A stretch of DNA of 64,000 nt from Streptomyces gossypii (GCF_025165795.1 NZ_JAJAGO010000001.1:310001-374000), one strand, 5' to 3'. Positions 33,433 to 43,643 are shown, counted from the stretch's first letter. The notes: a model not told the origin generated them from the sequence alone. Numbers and translations are program-made.

Positions 33433-33732
33433 TCATCGCCGGTCGATCTGACCCCTTGCGTAACGGCGGACGCGTTCATAACCGACAAGCGAACCCTGCT
33501 CGTCGAGGCGTACCCGATAGGTGGCCATCACACTTGAGGTGTCGGGGATTCTCTCGACCTCCACCACTTCGACATCCGCCGACCATCCGTCATCGGTCGC
33601 CTTGAGCGCGGAGACCGACCCCGGCGCGCTGCGCAGCAATTCGGCAAGCTGCTCGGCGGCTTCGCGCATCGCGTCAGCAATGGAGAGTCTCGTACCCCGA
33701 CTCTCGCCGTTCTTATCTTCCGTCGTTGCCAT
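33433..33732 (-). CDS. gvpO: Gas vesicle protein GvpO
   Basis: A 99-residue GvpO: ADAMREAAEQLAELLRSAPG, then GWSADVEVVEVERIPDTSSV and YRVRLDEQGSLVGYERVRRY. GvpO is needed for vesicle formation and proper gvp expression in archaea. The ATG at 33732 is set by the family's length, although the frame is open far upstream. It is the first gene of the operon, so the promoter should lie in the 221-bp interval 33733-33953; no clear sequence was found there. Confidence 0.9.
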   Translation of the reverse strand: MATTEDKNGESRGTRLSIADAMREAAEQLAELLRSAPGSVSALKATDDGWSADVEVVEVERIPDTSSVMATYRVRLDEQGSLVGYERVRRYARGQIDRR

Positions 33733-33953
33733 GCTTCTGCCCGTCCATGTTGCTGAAGGAACGAGGGCCACCGTCGGCCCGTCCTCCGGTCCACCCCGAA
33801 TGCCCCTCAGCGCCGAACGTATGCACCAGCGAGCCGAATCGTTCCTGGGCGCCGGAAGCCATCGCGGCCCGAAAGGCACCCGCACCGCCTTGGTGCGCGC
33901 CACATCTCCCGGGCAAACCCAGCCCGCAGGCGGCACAAGCGGCGGTGCGCCGC

Positions 33954-35531
33954 TCAGGCGTCGCCGTCTGCCGGGGTGTCCTCCAGTCGCTGGTCGCGCA
34001 GCAGATGCCAGGAAAGGGCCGCCGCACCCAGCAGGATGACCGCACCCACACTCGCCCCGGCCCGCAGCCCTTCGGTGAAGGTGTCCTGAGCGGCCGTCAG
34101 CAGCCGTTCGCGCGCCTCCCCTGGCAGCCCATGGGTGGCTTGCACGGCGCCGCCGAGGGACTCCCGTGCCTCCTCCGCCCTGCTCTCGGGCACCCCCGGG
34201 GGCGTGGCGAAGGTGCGGTAGAAGCCGGTCACCACGGAGCCGAGCAGCGCGATGCCGAGCGCGGTCCCCAGTTCGTAGGCCGTCTCCGACACGCCGGAGG
34301 CGGCACCTGCCTGTTCCTTCGGGACGCTGGAGAGGATGACGTCGGCGGTGACCGTGAAGGCGAGACCGGCCCCGACACCGAGGAGCAGCAGCACCGGCCC
34401 GAGCAGCCAGTAGCCGGTCGAGGGCTGCAGCCCGGCACACGCGGCCAGGGCGAGTCCGACGGCCGCCAGTCCGCCCGAGACGGCGGCGCGTACCGAGGTG
34501 CGGCGGGCGACGGTGGCCGCCGCGAGTCCTGCCGCGACGGCGCCGACCGCGGCGGGCAGTTCGGCCAGCCCCGCCTGGAGCGGTGAGCGCATCTGCACCA
34601 TCTGGAGGAACTGCGACAGGAAGAAGATCAGCCCGGAGAGGCCCAGGATGGTGAGCAGGTCGGCGAGCACGGCGCCCGAGAAGCCGCGGTGCTGGAAGAG
34701 CCGCATGTCCAGCAGCGGTGAGGCCAGCCGCAGCTGCCGCCGTACGAACAGGACGAGCGCCAGCGAACCGGCGGCGCCCGCTAGGGCCGCATCCCAGTGG
34801 AAACCGTAGGCCGCCGCTTCCTTGACCGCGTAGACCGTGGCGACGATGCCCACCATCGAGAGCCCGACGCTGGGAAGGTCCCAGGGCCCCGGGTCCGGGT
34901 TCCTGGATTCGGGCAGCAGCTTGCTGCCGACGACGACCAGTACCGCCATCACCGGCAGATTGATCAGGAAGACGGAGCCCCACCAGAAGTGCTCCAGCAG
35001 GAATCCGCCGACCACGGGCCCGACGGCCGCGCCCGCCGACGCCATCGCGCCCCAGATCCCCACCGCGAGGCTGCGTTCCCTGGGGTCGGGGAAGATGTTG
35101 CGGATCAGCGCGAGGGTGGACGGCATCAGGGTCGCGCCCGCGACGCCGAGCAGTGCCCGCCACAGGATCATCGCCTCGGAGCTGTGGGCGTACGCCGTCA
35201 GCACGGAGACCGCGCCGAAGGCGGCCGAACCGATCAGCAGCAGCTTCTTGCGGCCGATCCGGTCACCGAGTGAGCCCATCGAGACCAGCAGTCCGGCGAT
35301 GACGAAGGAGTAGACGTCGCCGATCCAGAGCAGCTGGGTACTGGAGGGGCCCAGGTCCTCGCTGAGGAACGGGGCGGCGAGGCCGAGCACGGTGGCGTCC
35401 ACACCGACCAGCAGCACTGCGAGCACCAGCACCGAAAGGGCGAGCCAGCGCTGCCGTGCGGGCCTGGTCCCGGGAGAGGAGCCGTGCGGCGGGCCGTGGC
35501 TCGCGCCGCTCACGGCCGGCTCCTGCGGCAT
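33954..35531 (-). CDS. DHA2-type MFS multidrug efflux transporter
   Basis: About 525 residues with 14 predicted membrane helices, characteristic of the EmrB/QacA group. VVGVDATVLGLAAPFLSEDL-like TM1, the loop motif GSLGDRIGRKKLLL and the TM5 motif GPVVGGFLLEHFWWGSVF are visible. It exports lipophilic compounds with protons. The start at 35531 overlaps the end of the TetR gene by 22 bp, and the pair forms a regulator-pump operon. The substrate cannot be read. Confidence 0.88.
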   Translation of the reverse strand: MPQEPAVSGASHGPPHGSSPGTRPARQRWLALSVLVLAVLLVGVDATVLGLAAPFLSEDLGPSSTQLLWIGDVYSFVIAGLLVSMGSLGDRIGRKKLLLIGSAAFGAVSVLTAYAHSSEAMILWRALLGVAGATLMPSTLALIRNIFPDPRERSLAVGIWGAMASAGAAVGPVVGGFLLEHFWWGSVFLINLPVMAVLVVVGSKLLPESRNPDPGPWDLPSVGLSMVGIVATVYAVKEAAAYGFHWDAALAGAAGSLALVLFVRRQLRLASPLLDMRLFQHRGFSGAVLADLLTILGLSGLIFFLSQFLQMVQMRSPLQAGLAELPAAVGAVAAGLAAATVARRTSVRAAVSGGLAAVGLALAACAGLQPSTGYWLLGPVLLLLGVGAGLAFTVTADVILSSVPKEQAGAASGVSETAYELGTALGIALLGSVVTGFYRTFATPPGVPESRAEEARESLGGAVQATHGLPGEARERLLTAAQDTFTEGLRAGASVGAVILLGAAALSWHLLRDQRLEDTPADGDA

Positions 35532-36061
35532 GCCCCGTTGATCAGAAGCTCCGTGGCCATGGGGCCGGAGTCGCGGGCCGCCACCCGGCCCGCCTGCACG
35601 GCCCAGGCAGAGGCTGTGATCAGTGCGTATGTCGCCTCGGTCAGCCAGGCGGAGGTGAGGTCGAGGCGGAAGACCCCGCACTCCTGGCCCCGCCGGAAGA
35701 GCGCGTCGACGCGCGCGTCGACGCGCTTCCAGCCAGCATTGACCTCGCCCGGCTCGAAGAGCTGGTTCTCGGTGATCAGGAAGGCGAGGAAGCCCGCCAG
35801 CGGCTCGGCCTCGGCGATGACGCGGCGCAGCGCCTCCACCGGGTCGCCCTCCTCGGGCCGGGCCTCCTCGACAGCCGAGGTGAGCCGCCGCAGCCCGAGC
35901 TCCTCCAGCGCCCGCACCAGGGAGTCACGCCCCGCGAACTGGCGGTGGAGGGTGGCGCGGCTGATGCCGGCCGACCGGGCTATCTCGTCCATGGAGGACG
36001 ACGGCTTCCGGGTCAGCTGCTCGGCGACATCACTCAGTACGCGTTCACGATCCAGACTCAT
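35510..36061 (-). CDS. TetR-family regulator of the adjacent efflux pump
   Basis: A 183-residue TetR protein. The N-terminal HTH reads SSMDEIARSAGISRATLHRQF (about 22-42), and the helical ligand domain follows. A TGAGAC-N6-GTCTCA operator lies 20 bp upstream of the start. It most likely represses itself and the overlapping MFS gene until a drug binds. Confidence 0.88.
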   Translation of the reverse strand: MSLDRERVLSDVAEQLTRKPSSSMDEIARSAGISRATLHRQFAGRDSLVRALEELGLRRLTSAVEEARPEEGDPVEALRRVIAEAEPLAGFLAFLITENQLFEPGEVNAGWKRVDARVDALFRRGQECGVFRLDLTSAWLTEATYALITASAWAVQAGRVAARDSGPMATELLINGACRRSRP

Positions 36062-36080
36062 GAGACGACACTATCCCGAA

Positions 36081-36098
36081 TGAGACACGCTCGTCTCA
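36081..36098. promoter_or_regulatory. Probable TetR operator
   Basis: TGAGACACGCTCGTCTCA is an inverted repeat (TGAGAC-N6-GTCTCA) 20 bp upstream of the TetR start. A second TGAGACGAC overlaps the start codon at 36060-36068. Arrangement and symmetry fit TetR autoregulation. Confidence 0.6.
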
Positions 36099-36177
36099 CC
36101 CGGGACAGTGACGTTCACCATCCTGATCTCCGCCATGGCCCGCTGGTGCTGGCGCTGCTGCTCTGCCAGGAGAGCGC

Positions 36178-37659
<1,482 letters not shown>

Positions 37660-37758
37660 TCAGGCGTCGTGTCAGGGTGCCGATACGGCACGCCTCCCCG
37701 CCGTGGGCACGGCGGGGAGGCGGGTGGCGGTGGAACGGGTCGGACGGTGAGGCGCAGA

Positions 37759-38955
37759 CTACTGCGCGAGGTCCCGCCGTGCGGCGATCTTGGACGACAT
37801 GCCGAAGAGCTCGATGAACCCCTTGGACATCGACTGGTCGAAGGTGTCGCCGCTGTCGTAGGTCGCGAGGTTGAAGTCGTAGAGCGACTGATCCGACTTG
37901 CGGCCGGTGACCACGGCGCGGCCGCCGTGCAGGGTCATCCGGATGTCGCCGCTGACGTGCTCGTTCGCCTCGTTGATGAAGCCGTCCAGTGCGCGCTTGA
38001 GCGGGGAGAACCACAGGCCGTCGTAGACCAGTTCGGTCCACCGCTGCTCGACCTGGCGCTTGTACCGCGCCAGCTCGCGCTCGACGGTGACGCTCTCCAG
38101 CTCCTGGTGGGCCGCGATCAGTGCGATGCCGCCGGGCGACTCGTACACCTCGCGGGACTTGATGCCGACGAGGCGGTCCTCGACCATGTCGATCCGCCCG
38201 ACGCCCTGGGCTCCGGCCCGCTCGTTGAGCTGCTGGATGGCCTGGAGCACGCTGACGGGCCGGCCGTCGATGGCGACGGGGACACCCTTCGCGAAGGTGA
38301 TGACGACCTCGTCGGCCTCGCGGGGAGTGGCCGGGTTCTCCGTGTACTCGTAGACGTCCTCGATCGGGGCGTTCCAGATGTCCTCCAGGAAGCCCGTCTC
38401 CACGGCCCGCCCGAAGACGTTCTGGTCGATGGAGTACGGCGACTTCTTGGTGGTGACGATCGGCAGGCCCTTTTCCTCGCAGAAGGCGATCGCCTTGTCC
38501 CGCGTCATCGCGTAGTCACGCACGGGGGCGATGCACTTGAGGTCGGGGGCGAGGGAGGAGATCCCGGCCTCGAACCGCACCTGGTCATTGCCCTTGCCGG
38601 TGCAACCGTGGGCGACGGTGCTCGCTCCGTGCTTGCGGGCGGCTGCCACCAGGTGCTTGACGATCGTCGGCCGGGAGAGCGCGGAGACCAGTGGGTAGCG
38701 GTCCATGTAGAGCGCGTTGGCCTTGATCGCCGGGAGGCAGTACTCGTCGGCGAATTCGTCCTTGGCGTCGGCGACCTCCGCCTCCACCGCCCCGCAGGCG
38801 AGCGCACGCTTGCGGATGACATCCATGTCCTCGCCGCCCTGGCCCACATCCACGGCGACGGCGACGACCTCCGCCCCGGTCTCCTCGGCGATCCAGCCGA
38901 TACAGACGGAGGTGTCCAGGCCGCCGGAGTAGGCGAGTACGACGCGCTCGGTCAC
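37759..38955 (-). CDS. argG: Argininosuccinate synthase
   Basis: A 398-residue enzyme with the ATP-binding P-loop-like motif [14 protein letters not shown] at the N-terminus and [12 protein letters not shown] downstream. It condenses citrulline and aspartate. The GTG at 38955 is chosen because AAGGAG lies 6 bp upstream and the family starts there; ATGs at 39000 and 38976 are not credible. It is followed by argH. Confidence 0.96.
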   Translation of the reverse strand: MTERVVLAYSGGLDTSVCIGWIAEETGAEVVAVAVDVGQGGEDMDVIRKRALACGAVEAEVADAKDEFADEYCLPAIKANALYMDRYPLVSALSRPTIVKHLVAAARKHGASTVAHGCTGKGNDQVRFEAGISSLAPDLKCIAPVRDYAMTRDKAIAFCEEKGLPIVTTKKSPYSIDQNVFGRAVETGFLEDIWNAPIEDVYEYTENPATPREADEVVITFAKGVPVAIDGRPVSVLQAIQQLNERAGAQGVGRIDMVEDRLVGIKSREVYESPGGIALIAAHQELESVTVERELARYKRQVEQRWTELVYDGLWFSPLKRALDGFINEANEHVSGDIRMTLHGGRAVVTGRKSDQSLYDFNLATYDSGDTFDQSMSKGFIELFGMSSKIAARRDLAQ

Positions 38956-38967
38956 GGGATTCTCCTT

Positions 38968-39017
38968 ACGAAGCATGCACTGATAGGTATAACTATGCAC
39001 TCCTCCGCATGCTTCGT
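38968..39017 (-). promoter_or_regulatory. Dyad with a possible ARG box in front of argG
   Basis: ACGAAGCATGC (38968-38978) and GCATGCTTCGT (39007-39017) are perfect 11-bp inverted repeats. The 28 bp between hold GATAGGTATAACTATGCA, an AT-rich, TGCATA-containing sequence like an ArgR operator. The left arm ends 1 bp before the AAGGAG ribosome-binding site of argG. It may be a DNA operator, an RNA hairpin, or both. Confidence 0.55.
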
Positions 39018-39087
39018 CAACCCGGGCACGGAGCGTGGCAGCCGGCGCTTACCGGGCCGGGGCCGTGCGGGTGCCAGCGGGGAGGGA

Positions 39088-39459
39088 TCAGCCGTTTCGG
39101 ACGGTGTCCGCGAGGATGAGAGCGTGGCTGAGGTCGACGTCCCTGGTCGCCGTCAGGAGGGTGAGGCGGCGGCTCGGCCCCGCCAGCTCCCTGAGGTGCT
39201 CGACCGCCTCCTGCGGCTCCGGCTCGGCAAGTTCCGCCCGGTAGCGTTCGGCGAATGCGTCGAAGCGCTCCGGCTCGTGGCCGTACCAGCGGCGCAGCTC
39301 CGTGGAGGGCGCGGCATCCTTGATCCAGGCGTCCAGTGCCGCCTCGCCCTTCGCCATCCCGCGCGGCCAGACACGGTCCACCAGCACCCGGCTGCCGTCC
39401 GCGTCCTCCGCCTCGTCGTAGATCCGCCGCACCCGGACGTCCGGTTTCTTCTTGCTCAT
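39088..39459 (-). CDS. DUF488-family protein
   Basis: A 123-residue protein: RVLVDRVWPRGMAKGEAALD, WYGHEPERFDAFAERYRAEL and RRLTLLTATRDVDLSHALIL match DUF488. Some members are found beside redox or sulfur genes, but no reaction is established. The ATG at 39459 has GGAGA 5 bp upstream. It ends 133 bp before the argG leader and is 113 bp downstream of the cupin gene on the same strand. Confidence 0.82.
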   Translation of the reverse strand: MSKKKPDVRVRRIYDEAEDADGSRVLVDRVWPRGMAKGEAALDAWIKDAAPSTELRRWYGHEPERFDAFAERYRAELAEPEPQEAVEHLRELAGPSRRLTLLTATRDVDLSHALILADTVRNG

Positions 39460-39572
39460 GTCTCCAGCCTTGCCCGCCACCGGCCCGCCCGCCACCGCGG
39501 CACACGTGGGGACGGTGCGCCCGGGCGTGACGACACCCTGCCGGATCAGGCACCGGGCCCTCGCCGTACCCG

Positions 39573-40070
39573 TCAGGGGGGCGGCTGCTCCGAGGCGGCC
39601 CGCTCGGGGCGGTGGCGGATCTGCATGCCGAGGCGGCGCGGGTGGACGGTCAGGTAGGACAGGCCGTCCCGGCCCGCGGTGAGGCTCCGGGCGGAACCGC
39701 GCGGCAGCCAGAGCAGCACGCCCTCCGCGAGCTGCCGGGCGCCGTCCACCGTGCCGAGGGTGCCGTCGCCCGTGAGGACGTGGAGGAGCACGTCCAGGTC
39801 CGGCTCGGCGTGCGTGTCCACGCACTGGCCGGGCCGCAGGTGTACGACGTTCGCGTCGAGCTGGCGCCCGGACTCGTCCAGCTTCCACAGGGCTCCGGCG
39901 GCGGTAGCCGGGGCCTCGGCGGTCAGGGCCCGCGTGTCGCACAGGACGCGCGGTACGGCCGCACCCGGCGGACCGCCGCCGGGCAACGGCGTGCCGCCCG
40001 CGCCGGAGGAGGGGGTCGTACCGGAGGGGTCGCCGCCTGCGTCCCCGTAGGCGCCGTGCGCGTCAGGCAT
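39573..40070 (-). CDS. Cupin-domain protein
   Basis: A 165-residue protein. After a Gly/Pro-rich 40-residue N-terminus comes a single cupin barrel (about 50-145): LRPGQCVDTHAEPDLDVLLH and VLTGDGTLGTVDGARQLAEG, with two metal-type histidines (H in CVDTHAEPD). Its start overlaps the hemerythrin/DUF2249 gene by 8 bp, so it is translated with it. A small-molecule or metal sensor/oxygenase role is typical; no substrate is evident. Confidence 0.75.
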   Translation of the reverse strand: MPDAHGAYGDAGGDPSGTTPSSGAGGTPLPGGGPPGAAVPRVLCDTRALTAEAPATAAGALWKLDESGRQLDANVVHLRPGQCVDTHAEPDLDVLLHVLTGDGTLGTVDGARQLAEGVLLWLPRGSARSLTAGRDGLSYLTVHPRRLGMQIRHRPERAASEQPPP

Positions 40071-40794
40071 CGACGGCCGCCCGCCCGATCCGTACCCGCC
40101 ACACCTCAGGGCCGGACTCGACGTAGTCCCAGCTGTAGGCGCCGGGGTAAGCGGCCTCGAACTCGCGTCGCAGCGGCCTGGGATCGTGGTTGTTGACCAG
40201 AGTGAACGCTTCACCGGGGGCGAGACGCGCGTAGCAGGCGAAGATACGCGGATGACGCCGGCCGTGCGGGATCTCCCGTACGTCGATGACGGCTGGGCGT
40301 TCCAGCGCCCCGCCGCTGAGCAGCGTGTGGAGGTCGGCGACGAGGGACGGCAGGTCGGCGCCCGGCAAGGCGGCGAGAGCGGGCAGCAGCACGGTCCGCT
40401 CCACGGTGAAGTGAACGCCGAGGACGGCCTCGGCCTGCTGCGCGACGGCGAGTGCGGAGGCGTCGTCCTCGGCTGCGGACAACGCGTCGACCTGCCGCTG
40501 AAGCGCCGCCGAGGCGGCACGCAGGGCCTGTACGAGCAGCCGGGTCTCGGCCGCGCCGGACGCCGCGGCGTAGAGGGTCTCGTCGGTGGCGGCGAGGTGG
40601 GGACGCAGCTCGCCGGTGCAGAAGCCGGTGAGGGCGGATCGCACCGCATGCGCGCCGTCCGCGTCGAGCGCCGGCCGGGTCAGCGACGACAGCTTGCTGC
40701 GCAACCGCTCCTGGACCAGGCTGACATCGGCCTGGGCACTGACCGCCGGGTCCGTCGCGGTTGCCTGGATGTAGACCTCGGAAGCCCGTGTCAC
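40063..40794 (-). CDS. Hemerythrin-like/DUF2249 two-domain protein
   Basis: A 243-residue protein. Residues ~30-155 are helical with LRPHLAATDETLYAA and VLGVHFTVERTVLLPAL, i.e. His/Glu positions of an HHE hemerythrin-like di-iron site. Residues ~165-243 are DUF2249 (VIDVREIPHGRRHPRIF, FTLVNNHDPRPLRREFE). DUF2249 proteins are linked to nitric oxide and denitrification genes in several bacteria. The GTG at 40794 follows AAGGGG at 6 bp; an ATG at 40836 would add 14 residues. Divergent from ferredoxin. Confidence 0.75.
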   Translation of the reverse strand: MTRASEVYIQATATDPAVSAQADVSLVQERLRSKLSSLTRPALDADGAHAVRSALTGFCTGELRPHLAATDETLYAAASGAAETRLLVQALRAASAALQRQVDALSAAEDDASALAVAQQAEAVLGVHFTVERTVLLPALAALPGADLPSLVADLHTLLSGGALERPAVIDVREIPHGRRHPRIFACYARLAPGEAFTLVNNHDPRPLRREFEAAYPGAYSWDYVESGPEVWRVRIGRAAVDA

Positions 40795-40834
40795 TTGTGT
40801 CCCCTTCTCGACTTCCCCGTCCCACGATTGCACC

Positions 40835-40852
40835 ATTATTACATGTACTATT
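40835..40852. promoter_or_regulatory. Imperfect palindrome in the divergent ferredoxin promoter region
   Basis: ATTATTACATGTACTATT is symmetric at 14 of 18 positions around ACATGT. It lies 41 bp ahead of the hemerythrin/DUF2249 start and 47 bp ahead of the ferredoxin start, in locally AT-rich DNA. It could be the binding site of the HTH regulator encoded after ferredoxin. Confidence 0.4.
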
Positions 40853-40898
40853 CGGAGAAAAGCCGGGAAGCCCTCCGGCGCCGTGTGGGGAGTACGCC

Positions 40899-41225
40899 GT
40901 GACCTACGTGATCGCGCAGCCTTGTGTGGATGTGAAGGACAAGGCGTGCATCGACGAGTGCCCGGTCGACTGCATCTACGAGGGTCAGCGATCGCTGTAC
41001 ATCCACCCGGACGAGTGCGTCGACTGCGGCGCCTGCGAACCGGTCTGCCCCGTCGAAGCGATCTTCTACGAGGACGACACCCCCGAGGAGTGGCAGGCCT
41101 ACTACAAGGCGAACGTCGAGTTCTTCGACGAGCTCGGCTCCCCGGGAGGCGCCTCGAAGCTCGGCCCTGTCGAGCTCGACCACCCGCTGGTCTCGGCCCT
41201 GCCCCGCCAAGGGGCGGACGAGTGA
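40899..41225 (+). CDS. fdxA: Seven-iron ferredoxin
   Basis: A 108-residue ferredoxin: cysteines in CVDVKDKACIDECPVDCIYE, then CVDCGACEPVCPVEAIFYED, the 3Fe-4S plus 4Fe-4S arrangement of actinobacterial FdxA. It transfers electrons to P450s or other reductases. The GTG at 40899 is preceded by GGGGAG. It overlaps the next gene by 4 bp (GTGA), so it is co-translated with a regulator. Confidence 0.93.
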   Translation: MTYVIAQPCVDVKDKACIDECPVDCIYEGQRSLYIHPDECVDCGACEPVCPVEAIFYEDDTPEEWQAYYKANVEFFDELGSPGGASKLGPVELDHPLVSALPRQGADE

Positions 41226-41911
41226 CCGGCGCGGGCCGGGAGCGGGAACGGCCCCGCCGCCGACAGGTGTCGGACACCCTCCGGGACGCCGAGTCACCCC
41301 TGGGCGTGGCCGATGTGGCCGGGCGGCTCGGCATTCACGTCAACACGGCACGCTTCCACCTGGACGCTCTGGCTGCCGAAGGCGCGGTGGAGCGGACCCT
41401 GGAAGGGCCCGCGGGGCCGGGTCGTCCGCGTACGGTCTACAGCCTGCGTCCCGGGATGGACCGCAGCGGCATCCGCAGCTACCGGCTGCTGGCGCAGATC
41501 CTGCTCAGCCAGCTGTCCACCGCGGGCTCCGGGGCGCAAGAAGCCGCCGAGCGGACCGGACGCGAGTGGGGCGGCTTTCTGGTCGATCAGCCACCGCCGT
41601 TCCAGCGCCTGACGGGCGAGGCGGCGACCGCCCGGCTCATCGCTCTCCTAACCGATCTGGGCTTCGCCCCGGAACCGCAGGGCGGCGCCCCGGTGCCCGA
41701 GGCCATCCGGCTCCGGCACTGCCCGTTCCTCGAACTCGCCGAGGAGCACGGTTCGATCGTCTGCAGCATTCATCTCGGCCTGATGCAAGGGGCGTTGACC
41801 CAGATGCGCGCACCCGTCGCGGCGGCCCGGCTGAAGCCGTTCGCCGAGCCGGACGTCTGCCTGGCGCATCTGGAGCATCTGGAGCACCCGGAGCGGGCCG
41901 ACACCACCTGA
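41222..41911 (+). CDS. HTH regulator with C-terminal cysteines (SufR/ArsR-like)
   Basis: A 229-residue protein. Residues ~18-75 are a winged helix: LGVADVAGRLGIHVNTARFH and LDALAAEGAVERTLEGPAGP, then RPRTVYSL. The C-terminal region has LRHCPFLELAEEHGSIVCSI and a later DVCLAHLE, a CPF-x(n)-C arrangement seen in SufR-type Fe-S-sensing regulators. An iron-sulfur or metal co-factor is likely but unproven. Coupled to fdxA by GTGA. Confidence 0.75.
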   Translation: MTGAGRERERPRRRQVSDTLRDAESPLGVADVAGRLGIHVNTARFHLDALAAEGAVERTLEGPAGPGRPRTVYSLRPGMDRSGIRSYRLLAQILLSQLSTAGSGAQEAAERTGREWGGFLVDQPPPFQRLTGEAATARLIALLTDLGFAPEPQGGAPVPEAIRLRHCPFLELAEEHGSIVCSIHLGLMQGALTQMRAPVAAARLKPFAEPDVCLAHLEHLEHPERADTT

Positions 41912-42493
41912 CCCCCGATACGGCCGTGGGGCGTGGCCCGGCCGCCCCGCGCCACCTCGCAGCCACGCCGTAGCGTCTCACCACAGCGCCCCCGTGGCGC
42001 AGCGGCCGGCGCCCGACCCGACAGCAGGGAGACGTCGATGCACGTCGCGAGGCGGGCAGTCCCGGTGGTGGCGTGCGTCGCTCCGCCTGGTCGGCGCGAA
42101 CTCCCGCACGTCCTTCTTCAGACGGCGCGCGCTCGAACGCGCGCCGGATGCGGCCCCCGCCGCCCTGTCGGCAGCGGCCGTGGGATCGATCACTCGCACA
42201 GACTGTCGACACAGGTACGGCGGGCCTGCCGCCCCGCCGTTCCGCCGCCACGGGAGGGCGAAGACACAGGCCCGGGACGCCGGTTGCCGCACCAACGTGC
42301 CGGCATCGCCTCGGCCTCCCGGATCCACGGTGGACAGCGACGGGCCTGGGGGCCATTCCTCGCTGGTCAACGGCCCTGCATACTGTCCCCCGGCACAAAA
42401 GCCGGTGACCGACGCCCCCGGCAGGGTGCGACCGCGCCGGCCCACACACCGCCTGCCCCCTGGGCGATGCGACAGCGAAGGAATGCCAACAGC
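41912..42493. other. 582-bp region without a recognised gene
   Basis: Open frames exist in several phases, but none shows family similarity, a ribosome-binding site or consistent codon bias. Arg/Pro-rich translations point to non-coding GC-rich DNA or a long-decayed gene. Confidence 0.45.
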
Positions 42494-42679
42494 ATGACCA
42501 CCACGGACGATCACCGCCCGTCGCCGATCTACGACGGACTCATCGACGAACACGGCGACGTCCTCGCCGAGACCCGCGAGGTGGCGCAGCAAGCGCTGCA
42601 GGAAGCGAGCGCAGCGCTGGACTGGAGCGAACTGCACTCCGCTCATCGCCTCCCCCAGCGGTCGGCCAGGGCCGCCTGA
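42494..42679 (+). CDS. Small hypothetical protein, 61 aa
   Basis: MTTTDDHRPSPIYDGLIDEH begins an acidic 61-residue ORF containing LAETREVAQQALQEASAALD, an amphipathic helix-like stretch, ending in a basic tail. AAGGA lies 12 bp upstream, a little far. It has codon usage like its neighbours. No family is recognised. Confidence 0.45.
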   Translation: MTTTDDHRPSPIYDGLIDEHGDVLAETREVAQQALQEASAALDWSELHSAHRLPQRSARAA

Positions 42680-42719
42680 CCGGATCGATCCGGACCAGCA
42701 CGGACCCGGCACCGAACGA

Positions 42720-42751
42720 TGTTGACGCCGTTAACATGAGGAGTCTAGTGT
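42720..42751 (+). promoter_or_regulatory. Leaderless promoter and operator of the SCO6745-type gene
   Basis: TTGACG (42722-42727) and TAGTGT (42746-42751) are 18 bp apart, and the -10 ends 7 bp before the ATG at 42759, so the transcript should be leaderless. TGTTGAC-GCC-GTTAACA (42720-42736) is an inverted repeat with one mismatch covering the -35, a candidate repressor site. Confidence 0.6.
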
Positions 42752-42758
42752 CCCTGTC

Positions 42759-43643
42759 ATGACCGACTTCCCCGCGCTCGCGCGTCGGATGTGGCACCAG
42801 CTGGAGCCCCTCCACGCCTCGCTCTACTTCTCCCCCGAAGCCGTCGCCGAGGCGGCCGAGCTGGGCTACGACACCGAGTCCCGCTGGCCCCGCTACTTCG
42901 CCTACCGCTCCGCGCCCCTCGGCGCGGCGGGACCAGAGCTGGTCGCGGCGGCGTACTACAGCTTCAGCCCCGGCGCCGTCCGCACCCACATCCCCGCCGT
43001 ATGGCACACCGCCTCACCCGAGGCCGTGCTGCAGGCGCGCCTGCGCACGGTCGACCGGACGGTCCGCGCGCTGATCGGCGACGACGCCGACAGCCCGGCC
43101 ATCGCCGAGGCGGCGGAGCTGGCCCGTACGGCCGCCGAGGCAGCCGACATGGCCGGGCGAGCGCTGGGCGCGGCGAACCGTGACCTGCCCTGGCCCCGGG
43201 AACCGCATCTCGCGCTGTGGCACGCGGCGACCGTACTGCGCGAGCACCGGGGCGACGGTCATCTGATGGCCCTGCGCACGGCCGGTCTGGACGGCTGCGA
43301 GGCCCTGGTGTCCTTCGCCGCGATCGACGCCGCGCCGCTGGCGAACTTCGCCTCGCGCGGCTGGTCGGACAAGGAGTGGACCGCCGCACGCGACCGGCTC
43401 GCCGCACGCGGCTGGGTGGACGGCGAGGGCCGGGCCACGGAGCTGGGACGGCAGGAGCGCGACGGCATCGAACGGACGACGGACGAACTGGCCGCCGAGC
43501 CCTACCGAGCGCTGGGTGAGCAGGGCTGCGCGCGGCTGGCGGAGCTGACCGGCCCGCTGTTCGCGGCGGTCATCGGCGCCGGGATGCTCCCCATGCAGTC
43601 CACGCTGGGGATCCTCACGGTCAAGCCGCCCGCCCCGCGCTGA
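42759..43643 (+). CDS. SCO6745-type protein
   Basis: A 294-residue protein of a family common in Streptomyces and mycobacteria (SCO6745-like). It begins LARRMWHQLEPLHASLYFSP and has ELVAAAYYSFSPGAVRTHIP and LWHAATVLREHRGDGHLMAL. Positions resembling HTH/winged-helix residues occur near the C-terminus (GWSDKEWTAARDRLAARGWV). Function unknown; a MarR-like C-terminal region hints at ligand-responsive DNA binding. The start is set by the leaderless promoter. Confidence 0.75.
   Translation: MTDFPALARRMWHQLEPLHASLYFSPEAVAEAAELGYDTESRWPRYFAYRSAPLGAAGPELVAAAYYSFSPGAVRTHIPAVWHTASPEAVLQARLRTVDRTVRALIGDDADSPAIAEAAELARTAAEAADMAGRALGAANRDLPWPREPHLALWHAATVLREHRGDGHLMALRTAGLDGCEALVSFAAIDAAPLANFASRGWSDKEWTAARDRLAARGWVDGEGRATELGRQERDGIERTTDELAAEPYRALGEQGCARLAELTGPLFAAVIGAGMLPMQSTLGILTVKPPAPR

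Noticed and set aside
41978..42712. A 244-codon open frame on the reverse strand
   Set aside because: It has no ribosome-binding site or family similarity, overlaps the better 61-aa ORF, and has atypical composition.
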